From Methanothrix sp. (GTDB lineage: Archaea > Halobacteriota > Methanosarcinia > Methanotrichales > Methanotrichaceae): a stretch of DNA of 12,087 nucleotides. Of the stretch, positions 6,636 through 12,087 are shown in pieces. The position numbers were made by a program, and so were the translations under genes. The notes under the pieces were generated by a model. The model searched no databases and was not told the DNA's origin. It was given only the letters and a program-made list of their open reading frames with translations. The DNA lies in contig JAAZNX010000056.1 in NCBI GenBank assembly GCA_012798025.1, positions 1-12,087 on the forward strand, given 5' to 3'. The first letter of the stretch is position 1. Every line of letters begins with the position of its first letter.

Positions 6636-7844
6636 ATGGAACGCTTTGCAGTTGCATTAATGCTATTGCTTTGTATGCCCTCAGCTGCGCTAGCATCGGA
6701 TTTTATCGAGGCCACCACAGCCATAACTTTGACTGTAGACTCGGTCACAATTTATCCTGACGGCCTGATGGTAGCGAAATGCAAGGGAAGCCTGGATATG
6801 ACAGCAGGCGAGCACAAGTTCGTGGTCAATGTTCCAGATTCTGCGGATAAAAGCTCTGTGCTCCTGAAGGTGAGCAACGCGACCGTGGAGAGGGTGGTTT
6901 ATGATGCAAATCCCGTTTACACCCTGAATGTGTCTACCTCTGGGTCACAGGACTTTGCTCTGAGCTATCTGATGTATAATGCAGGTTTTTGGGAGCCCAA
7001 ATATGATATGCACCTCACAGACGATTCCGTTCTGCTGAACGCAAATGCCCTCGTTCGAAACCGCGGGGGGGATGATTTGAAGAACGTGCGACTCAAGCTG
7101 GTTGCAGGCCTGCCCATATCAGTGGAGCCTCTCTATGCCAGAGCAGCGCAGAGGTACGCGGCTGAAGCAGCTCCAGAGGAAGCTTTGAGTGCAGCGCCTG
7201 CTCCCTCTGCATCCGGAGAGCTGGAGACGCTCTACATCTTTGAGCTTGTTGGCCGCAAGGATCTGGCCAAGGACAAGGATATCAGCTTCCCGCTTTTTTC
7301 CCAAGACGTGCCCCTTGTGAGGATTTACACATGGAATGCCTACGAGCAGGGCGACGGGCCTGTCGAGGAGGAGATCAAGGCAAACAATACCATGCAAAAT
7401 CCCTGGCCATCTGGAAGGGCAATGCTCTACAGGAATGACGAATACGTCTCTACCATTGATATGCCTTACACCCCCACTGGGACCAACGCATCCATCTCTG
7501 TTGGACCCTCAGCGGACCTGAAGGTCTCAAGGAAGCTAAAGGACTACAACATTACTGAGAAGATCATTGCCGCAAACGCCAGCGCAAAGAACCACACTGT
7601 GAAAGAGACCACACAGACCTGGACATATCACCTGAAGGTAGAGAGCAATCTTGACCGTGCCTCAACCTTGGAGGTCACCGACAGCCTGCCCCAGGAGGCT
7701 GAGTTAATAGATGTCGCGCCCAAACCCACGGAGAGCACGGCCACCAGCCTTAAGTGGAGGCTGCAGCTAATGCCGCGGCAGAAGACTTCCATCGATTACA
7801 GCTATAAAGTGCTCACGACGGAAAGCCTGCAGGGAGAAAATTAG
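6636..7844 (+). CDS. Secreted DUF4139 domain protein, compact form
   Basis: The 402-residue protein starts with a signal peptide (MERF, hydrophobic 5-20, likely cleavage after ALA at 20). Residues about 30-100 resemble the N-terminal DUF4140-like part (VTIYPDGLMV, then AGEHKFVV). From about 108 on it matches DUF4139: LSYLMYNAGFWEPKYDMHL (109-127), LVRNRGGDDLKNVRLKLVAG (139-158), FSQDVPLVRIYTW near 221-233, and a C-terminal part with VESNLDRASTLEVTDSLP (335-352). The coiled-coil that usually separates the two domains is missing. There is an Ala/Pro/Glu-rich linker (170-195). Seven N-glycosylation sequons occur (Asn 81, 98, 250, 284, 305, 314, 319), as expected for an archaeal exported protein. 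No C-terminal membrane segment is seen. Function is unknown; the family is loosely called mucoidy inhibitor A-like, and I infer only a cell-surface or extracellular role. A run of seven G (7065-7071) lies in the frame. Confidence 0.8.
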   Translation: MERFAVALMLLLCMPSAALASDFIEATTAITLTVDSVTIYPDGLMVAKCKGSLDMTAGEHKFVVNVPDSADKSSVLLKVSNATVERVVYDANPVYTLNVSTSGSQDFALSYLMYNAGFWEPKYDMHLTDDSVLLNANALVRNRGGDDLKNVRLKLVAGLPISVEPLYARAAQRYAAEAAPEEALSAAPAPSASGELETLYIFELVGRKDLAKDKDISFPLFSQDVPLVRIYTWNAYEQGDGPVEEEIKANNTMQNPWPSGRAMLYRNDEYVSTIDMPYTPTGTNASISVGPSADLKVSRKLKDYNITEKIIAANASAKNHTVKETTQTWTYHLKVESNLDRASTLEVTDSLPQEAELIDVAPKPTESTATSLKWRLQLMPRQKTSIDYSYKVLTTESLQGEN

Positions 7845-7845
7845 T

Positions 7846-7881
7846 GCGGAAGGGCCCCTTTCGCTCGATTAAATTTTTTTT
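7846..7881 (+). terminator. Hairpin plus T8 tract between convergent genes
   Basis: GCGGAAG (7846-7852) pairs with CTTTCGC (7858-7864) with one G-T pair and a 5-base loop. A 9-base AT-rich spacer and eight T (7874-7881) follow. Archaeal RNA polymerase stops at T-rich tracts, so this is a good terminator for the + transcript ending with the DUF4139-type gene. The last T is the first base of the complement of the PEGA-like gene's stop codon. In the - direction there is no comparable T run next to the hairpin; the best is TTTT just inside the end of the opposite gene. Confidence 0.6.
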
Positions 7882-8714
7882 CAGGTAATCCTGAGCGTGT
7901 AGGCAGTGTTTTTCTTGAAATCCCTGGTGTGCTCGGTTTTATTGATGATATTCCCCTGCCCGTCCCTCTGGGATATGGTTATTGTATGCGTCCCATCAGC
8001 GCTCAAGAGTAGAGCGGCGTTTCCGTCCAGAGAGCCATCGGCAGCATCACTGCTGTAAAATACGCCATCAACATAGACATCATAGCCCTTGCTGCTTTCT
8101 GATACGATATTCACCTTGGCCTTTGCTGGCGCTGCCGCCTTTACATCTACAGGTGAAATTGACGGCACTTGTGGCCCAGGCAGGACATCGATGATCAGAG
8201 CATTGCTGGGCTGGTTTTTGGCAGCAAGTATCACGAACATTCTGCCCAAGTCCGCCACAGTCAGTTTGAGGAGATTGTACCCTTTTAGGAAGTTCAGGCT
8301 AAAGTGGTTTATGCTGCTCGTGGAATAGGATATCAGGTAGATATCGGAATAGCCGCTGTAGGGCGCGTAGGCAATCAGGTCCACGACATCTCCAGGAGCA
8401 ACCTGTTTGTACTGGCACCACGCGACTTCATCCCAAATCCACAGCTCGCATGCACTCTTGGCTGTGATATAGCCAGAGTAGTTCAATTCTGCGTCACCCA
8501 GGCGTATGGTCGAGGGTTCTTTACCGGTTATGTTGAACGCCACTGGAGGCGAGAGCGTTGAGATCGTCTGTTCCTCTGTGGCATTTGCAGTGATGTCCCA
8601 TGGCTCCTCAGTCCAGCTCTGTGTTCCAGCAGGCATTGCCTGCCCAGACGCCGCTATTAGCATGACCAAGAAGAGCTGCAAGATATGATTCATACAAACC
8701 TTTTTTGCCTTCAC
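7881..8714 (-). CDS. Secreted protein with PEGA-like C-terminal domain, unknown function
   Basis: The 277-residue protein begins with a signal peptide: Lys2, Lys4, Lys5, hydrophobic 11-22, likely cleavage near ASGQA at 22-26. The region from about 35 to 180 is not a family I recognise; it is beta-rich by pattern and holds two Cys (89, 100) that could pair. A Pro/Ala linker (179-198) leads to a C-terminal domain (200-277) with a PEGA-like pattern: KVNIVSES, YDVYVDGVFY, then a Gly-His-Thr-Ile-type strand (GTHTITISQRDG) and a final strand. Sequons at Asn 44, 61, 78 and 258 fit export. The chosen start is GTG 8714, overlapping the argS stop in GTGA, because it supplies the basic n-region of the signal peptide. 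ATG 8693 (residue 8) is an alternative with AAGGT in front. It is probably co-transcribed with argS. Confidence 0.72.
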   Translation of the reverse strand: MKAKKVCMNHILQLFLVMLIAASGQAMPAGTQSWTEEPWDITANATEEQTISTLSPPVAFNITGKEPSTIRLGDAELNYSGYITAKSACELWIWDEVAWCQYKQVAPGDVVDLIAYAPYSGYSDIYLISYSTSSINHFSLNFLKGYNLLKLTVADLGRMFVILAAKNQPSNALIIDVLPGPQVPSISPVDVKAAAPAKAKVNIVSESSKGYDVYVDGVFYSSDAADGSLDGNAALLLSADGTHTITISQRDGQGNIINKTEHTRDFKKNTAYTLRIT

Positions 8715-10393
8715 ATTGCTTCAAGGGCTGCTATGCCCAGCGTCTCCAGCGTCGCACGTAGCGCATTTCGTGCCGCCCCGACCAGAGCCAGTCTCGCGCT
8801 CTTCAAATCCTGCGGTGCATCCAGCACAGGACTGTATCGGTAAAAGAGGTTGAAGCACTCAGCCAGCTCCCTGGCATAGGTGGCCAGTTGATGCGGCTTC
8901 AGCTCCCGCGCGGCCCTGTCGATGACCAGATCGAACTGAGCAATCTTCTTGATGAGAGCGACCTCACTTTCGCCCGTTAGAAGCTCTGCATTGAATTGCT
9001 GCTCTGCGCTTTCTTTTCGAAGGATGCTGCAAGCACGGGCATGTGAATACTGGATGAAGGGGGCAGAGAGCTTTTCGAAGTCAAGTGCCTGTCTCCAGTC
9101 GAATGTGGTGGCTTTGTCCGCAGATACCTTGACCACGTCGAAGCGTATTGCTCCAGATGCTACCTTCATTGCCACATCTCTTCTGAAATCTTCGCTCTCC
9201 TCGGGCCTGCGCAGACTCACCTCCTCGAAGGCCCGGCGTTCCACCTCATCTATGAGCTCATCTGCTGAGATGAACTTGCCCTTGCGCGTACTCATGGAGC
9301 CGGTGGGCAGAGAAACGAACTCGAATATGACCACCTCTGGCTCGCGGATTTTGAGCAGGCGCAGGGCCGTGCACAATTGTCCGGATACCAGCTTGTGGTC
9401 GGCACCGAGAATATCCACTGAGCGATCTGAGTTTTCCGATTTCCAGCGGTGATAGGCGAGATCGCGCGTTATGTAAAGGGACGTTCCATTGGCCCTCTTG
9501 AGGACCATCTTCTTCTCAAAGCCATAGGCTGAGAGGTCAAGCTGGAATGCGCCATCTTCCCATTCCGTGTGGCCCGTCTTCTCCAAAAGCTCTATGATCT
9601 GGGCCACGTCTCCGCTGCGAACGAACTCCGACTCCCAATGGTAGCTGTCGTGATAGATGTTCAATCGATGGAGCGTCTCCTCAATGCCACGAATTGCATA
9701 ATTCACAGCGCTCTTGATCCTGGCCACGGTCTTTGAATCGCCTGCTTCGTAGAGCTGAATGATCCGATCAGCCCGAGTTCTGATCTCCGGGTTCTCTTCC
9801 ATGGCCTTGTTGGCTGCGATGTAAACCTTGGCTATGGCATGGTCGGGCTTGGAGCCGTCCAGCTGGAAAAGATCGCAGCCCACGACAACCATCGCTTCCT
9901 GGCGTCCCATGTCGTTCACGTAATACTGGGCATCCACTGTGCAGCCTGCCCTGCGCAGTATCCTGACCAATGTGTCACCGATGACGGAGTTGCGGATGTG
10001 GCCCACATGCAGCGGCCCGTCTGGATTGGCTGAGGTGTGCTCCACGATGACCTTATCGCTCATTTTGCCCGTCCAGCAGTTGTCGGACAGTGCCTGAGTT
10101 AAAACAGTTTTAAGGAACAATCGGTTCATGAAGAAGTTGAGATACGGGCCTGCAAGCTCCACTCTGTCCACATATCTGTAGTGCGTGGGAAATGCCTTGT
10201 GGATCTCTTTGGCTATCTGAACTGGGCTCTTTTTTTGGGCTGGAGCCAGCCGAAAGGCGACGGATGAAGCCAAGTCGGCGTGTGGACTGGTGTCCAGGCC
10301 CAGGTCGAGTACTCCATCCTCTACCTTGAAACTGCAACTTTCAAGGGCGTCAAGAATAAGCCCTTTGACCTCGCTCATGAAATCGAGAAACAT
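8711..10393 (-). CDS. argS: Arginyl-tRNA synthetase (class I)
   Basis: This enzyme charges tRNA-Arg with arginine in the cytoplasm. It has 560 residues, normal for the archaeal type. An N-terminal Add-1-like domain (about 1-110) precedes EHTSANPDGPLHVGHIRNS (118-136), where HVGH (129-132) is the HIGH signature. YYVNDMGRQ (157-165) and ITRDLAYH (308-315) are ArgRS-specific. MSTRKG (367-372) stands in the KMSKS position, a known departure in this synthetase. The DALR anticodon-binding domain follows with QYSHARACSILRK (448-460), ending in LGIAALEAM. ATG 10393 has AGGTG 5 bases upstream, which favours it over ATG 10378 (residue 6). A TATA-like element lies about 40 bases upstream. The stop overlaps the start of the PEGA-like gene by 4 bases. 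Confidence 0.96.
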   Translation of the reverse strand: MFLDFMSEVKGLILDALESCSFKVEDGVLDLGLDTSPHADLASSVAFRLAPAQKKSPVQIAKEIHKAFPTHYRYVDRVELAGPYLNFFMNRLFLKTVLTQALSDNCWTGKMSDKVIVEHTSANPDGPLHVGHIRNSVIGDTLVRILRRAGCTVDAQYYVNDMGRQEAMVVVGCDLFQLDGSKPDHAIAKVYIAANKAMEENPEIRTRADRIIQLYEAGDSKTVARIKSAVNYAIRGIEETLHRLNIYHDSYHWESEFVRSGDVAQIIELLEKTGHTEWEDGAFQLDLSAYGFEKKMVLKRANGTSLYITRDLAYHRWKSENSDRSVDILGADHKLVSGQLCTALRLLKIREPEVVIFEFVSLPTGSMSTRKGKFISADELIDEVERRAFEEVSLRRPEESEDFRRDVAMKVASGAIRFDVVKVSADKATTFDWRQALDFEKLSAPFIQYSHARACSILRKESAEQQFNAELLTGESEVALIKKIAQFDLVIDRAARELKPHQLATYARELAECFNLFYRYSPVLDAPQDLKSARLALVGAARNALRATLETLGIAALEAM

Positions 10394-10398
10394 GGAAA

Positions 10399-10403
10399 CA
10401 CCT
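10399..10403 (-). promoter_or_regulatory. Ribosome binding site of argS
   Basis: AGGTG on the - strand lies 5 bases before ATG 10393 and selects it over the in-frame ATG at 10378. Confidence 0.6.
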
Positions 10404-10430
10404 GAAAGCTATCTCTCTGAAATGGATTTA

Positions 10431-10440
10431 TCGATATAAG
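10431..10440 (-). promoter_or_regulatory. Candidate TATA box for argS (purF-argS gap)
   Basis: On the - strand the sequence reads CTTATATCGA, close to the archaeal TTTATATA consensus, about 40 bases before the argS ATG. A start site about 25 bases downstream would leave a leader of roughly 17 bases that includes the AGGTG site. The 89-base gap between the purF stop and argS (10394-10482) holds nothing else clear: no T-rich terminator for purF, and one weak inverted repeat (TGCC / GGCA around 10467-10479). Read-through from purF remains possible. Confidence 0.45.
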
Positions 10441-10482
10441 GATTGCGTGATAAATTTAGGCTCTGTGCCAACGGGGCATGGG

Positions 10483-11886
10483 TTAATACTCGGAAAGTTT
10501 GGTCTGGGTGACAATGCACTTTTCGCCAGGAATCTCCACAGGATAAACACCAGTGAGACATCCCATGCAGAGATCCTCCTTCGGAATCCCTACTGCCTCC
10601 ACCAGTCCCTTGTGGCTCACATAGCCCAGAGAGTCCGCATTGATCACAGCCTCCACTCCCGCAACGGTTTTGTAAGCAGCAATTAGCTCCTCGCGACTGG
10701 CCATATCGATGCCAAGGTAACAAGGAGCGAGGATAGGCGGGCTCCCTATGCGAACATGCACCTCTTCTGCCCCTGCCTTCCTAACCATATTCACAATTCT
10801 CCTGCTGGTAGTGCCACGAACGATGGAATCGTCCACAAGCACTAGCTTATGCCCCTCGATATTTGGCCGAATGGTGTTCATCTTCAACCGTACGGCAGTC
10901 TCCCGCATGCTCTGATCTGGCATGATGAACGTCCTGCCAATATACCGGTTTTTCATCAGGCACTCCCGATAGCTGATGCCTGAACGCTGGTGGTAGCCCA
11001 CGGCTAATGTTATGCCAGAATCCGGAATGGGCGTGACGGTATCTGCGTTTGCAGGATGCTCTTGTGCGAGATGTGAGCCGATATTCACCCGGACATCATA
11101 GATCAGGCGGCCATCCATGATGCTATCGGGCCGTGCGAAGTAAATGTACTCGAAGATGCAGTGCGATGGATGAGGAAGGCGAGCAAGCTGATATGACCTC
11201 ATCTCACCCTTCTTGATGACAATCAGCTCACCGGGACGGACATCCCTAACAAGCCTTCCATTCAAAGTATCTATTGCAGCGCTCTCAGAGGCCACCATAT
11301 ATCCATTATCAACTTCGCCAATGCAAAGAGGTTTTATGCCCAGGGGATCTCGCAGGGCCAGAACTGTATCACCCCACAGGAAAACGAGTGAATAAGATCC
11401 CACCATCTTTCGCATCAGTGCACGAACTGCTTCTTGCAGGTCGTATTTGAGAAGCTCTTTTACAAAAAAATGTGCAATTACCTCTGTATCCGAGGATGAA
11501 TAGAATATATCTCCTGCTTGCTCAAGCTGCTCTCGAAGCTGGCTGGAGTTGACAAGATTGCCGTTATGCGCAACTGCTATAGCACCATCTTTGTATTTAA
11601 CCAGAAACGGCTGGGCATTCTCAATGCACGATCGGCCCGTCGTCGGATACCTGACGTGGCCAATGCCAACAGACCCGCGCAACAGGTCGATCTGCGCATC
11701 GTTGAACACCTCAGAGACAAGGCCCATGCCCCTGTGGGTGCGAATGGCCCTGCCATCGTGAACAGAGATGCCTGCTGCCTCTTGTCCCCGGTGCTGCAGG
11801 GCATAGAGTGCAAAGTAAATGAATTTGGCTACGTTATTGCCCGTCTCATTGAAGGAAATACCGACAACGCCGCAGGCATCGTGCAA
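10483..11886 (-). CDS. purF: Amidophosphoribosyltransferase (glutamine PRPP amidotransferase)
   Basis: This enzyme makes 5-phosphoribosylamine from PRPP and glutamine, the first committed step of purine synthesis. It has 467 residues. The N-terminal Ntn-hydrolase glutaminase domain carries the nucleophile Cys5 in MHDACGVVGI, with LQHRGQEAAGI (30-40), RYPTTG (79-84), AHNGNLVN (106-113) and SSSDTEV (130-136). The phosphoribosyltransferase domain has the PRPP loop VLVDDSIVRGTTS (349-361). Cys243, Cys389, Cys440 and Cys443 sit in CIFEYIYFARPDS, PCYLGIDMAS and DLCMGC contexts that match the [4Fe-4S] ligands of the B. subtilis enzyme. The start is TTG 11886 with AGAGG 7 bases upstream. No in-frame ATG exists before Cys5, and the frame is closed by a stop 10 codons upstream. 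A four-residue propeptide must be removed to free Cys5. It follows rpl37e by 10 bases. Confidence 0.95.
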   Translation of the reverse strand: MHDACGVVGISFNETGNNVAKFIYFALYALQHRGQEAAGISVHDGRAIRTHRGMGLVSEVFNDAQIDLLRGSVGIGHVRYPTTGRSCIENAQPFLVKYKDGAIAVAHNGNLVNSSQLREQLEQAGDIFYSSSDTEVIAHFFVKELLKYDLQEAVRALMRKMVGSYSLVFLWGDTVLALRDPLGIKPLCIGEVDNGYMVASESAAIDTLNGRLVRDVRPGELIVIKKGEMRSYQLARLPHPSHCIFEYIYFARPDSIMDGRLIYDVRVNIGSHLAQEHPANADTVTPIPDSGITLAVGYHQRSGISYRECLMKNRYIGRTFIMPDQSMRETAVRLKMNTIRPNIEGHKLVLVDDSIVRGTTSRRIVNMVRKAGAEEVHVRIGSPPILAPCYLGIDMASREELIAAYKTVAGVEAVINADSLGYVSHKGLVEAVGIPKEDLCMGCLTGVYPVEIPGEKCIVTQTKLSEY

Positions 11887-11893
11887 CTTTGGG

Positions 11894-11898
11894 CCTCT
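11894..11898 (-). promoter_or_regulatory. Ribosome binding site of purF
   Basis: AGAGG on the - strand overlaps the rpl37e TAG stop and lies 7 bases before TTG 11886. It is modest but supports the TTG start. Confidence 0.5.
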
Positions 11899-12064
11899 AG
11901 TAATCCGCTTTTCTCATCCACTTATGGCTTCTGAGCTTCGAAGATTTACCAAAGCCGCATTTAACACAAACCTTTCTCTTGAAATTGAACGAGATACTGC
12001 CACAGCGTCTGCACCGGATATGCGATCTCTTGTGGCGTCTGCCCATAGAAGGAGTACCTTTCAC
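11897..12064 (-). CDS. rpl37e: 50S ribosomal protein L37e (zinc ribbon)
   Basis: This 55-residue large-subunit ribosomal protein binds 23S rRNA and one zinc ion. The protein begins [15 protein letters not shown] (GTG start read as Met), matching the conserved KGTPS N-terminus of L37e. Zinc ligands are Cys18-x2-Cys21 (CRRC) and Cys33-x2-Cys36 (CVKC), followed by [13 protein letters not shown]. The protein is strongly basic, as expected. The start is GTG 12064 with GAGGTG 6 bases upstream (12071-12076). It ends 10 bases before purF and is very likely in one transcript with it. The lsm-rpl37e-purF order is common in archaea. Confidence 0.93.
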   Translation of the reverse strand: MKGTPSMGRRHKRSHIRCRRCGSISFNFKRKVCVKCGFGKSSKLRSHKWMRKADY

Positions 12065-12070
12065 TTAAAA

Positions 12071-12077
12071 CACCTCA
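12071..12077 (-). promoter_or_regulatory. Ribosome binding site of rpl37e
   Basis: TGAGGTG on the - strand combines the stop codon of the upstream frame with a strong Shine-Dalgarno sequence 6 bases before GTG 12064. This is the arrangement expected for an internal operon gene. Confidence 0.6.
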
Positions 12078-12087
12078 GGGTGAAATA
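12075..12087 (-). CDS. Probable 3' tip of an Lsm (Sm-like) RNA-binding protein gene
   Basis: Only 13 bases are visible. On the - strand one frame reads Ile-Ser-Pro followed by TGA, the ending typical of archaeal Lsm proteins (GDNVVYISP). Position directly upstream of rpl37e and purF supports this, because lsm-rpl37e is a widespread archaeal pair. The stop overlaps the rpl37e ribosome binding site. The call rests mainly on context; three residues alone prove nothing. Confidence 0.45.

Noticed and set aside
8693..8695. ATG as alternative start of the PEGA-like protein
   Set aside because: It is possible, but it removes the three lysines of the signal peptide n-region; GTG 8714 in the GTGA overlap fits better.
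9275..9295. Absence of a canonical KMSKS motif in ArgRS as a sign of inactivation
   Set aside because: Many ArgRS enzymes lack KMSKS; MSTRKG in its place, with all other motifs intact, indicates an active enzyme.
8949..9452. 167-codon + strand open frame opposite argS
   Set aside because: It is antisense to the conserved catalytic and C-terminal parts of ArgRS; the Ser/Arg-rich translation is typical of a shadow frame.
11518..11934. 138-codon + strand open frame opposite the purF glutaminase domain and rpl37e end
   Set aside because: It overlaps two conserved genes on the other strand and shows no motif of its own.
1..12087. Search by eye for CRISPR repeats, tRNA/rRNA genes, insertion sequences, integrase sites and long direct repeats
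   Set aside because: None seen. Nearly every base is coding, with non-coding gaps of at most 89 bases, and the genes are vertically inherited core functions.

Overview
The window looks like core chromosome of a methanogenic euryarchaeon. The genes are archaeal (RpoK, S2 of archaeal type, L37e, isopentenyl phosphate kinase, archaeal RNase J, archaeal-type ArgRS), genes are tightly packed, ribosome binding sites resemble GGAGGTGA, and TTG starts are common. Two secreted proteins rich in N-glycosylation sequons, and a GC content slightly above one half by eye, point to the Methanosarcinia side, possibly Methanothrix (Methanosaeta). That genus assignment is an inference. I see no insertion sequences, CRISPR arrays, tRNA or rRNA genes, prophage genes, or composition breaks.

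Left part (1-6601, all + strand): the end of rpoK, then rpsB, a MEMO-family gene, mevalonate kinase (mvk), isopentenyl phosphate kinase (ipk), type 2 IPP isomerase (fni), archaeal RNase J (rnj) and geranylgeranyl diphosphate synthase (idsA). mvk/ipk, ipk/fni and fni/rnj overlap by 4 bases (ATGA or TTGA), so the block is almost certainly one operon with coupled translation. It covers the phosphorylation of mevalonate and then all steps from isopentenyl phosphate to the C20 precursor of archaeal membrane lipids. The intermediate steps and the upstream mevalonate-forming enzymes lie elsewhere.

Middle (6602-8714): two predicted secreted proteins face each other. One is a compact DUF4139-type protein on +, possibly with its own promoter. 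The other is a protein with a PEGA-like C-terminal domain on -. They converge on a 36-base gap holding a hairpin followed by eight T. The PEGA-like gene overlaps the end of argS by 4 bases and is probably co-transcribed with it.

Right part (8711-12087, all - strand): in transcription order, a probable 3' tip of an Lsm (Sm-like) gene, rpl37e, purF and argS, then the PEGA-like gene. lsm-rpl37e-purF is a familiar archaeal arrangement. argS starts 89 bases after purF behind its own TATA-like element. PurF keeps the active-site Cys and four Cys placed like the [4Fe-4S] ligands of the Bacillus subtilis enzyme.

I found no obviously undescribed multi-gene system. The least explained items are the two secreted proteins, the argS-PEGA coupling, and the old question of why MEMO and RNase J sit inside a ribosome/isoprenoid operon.
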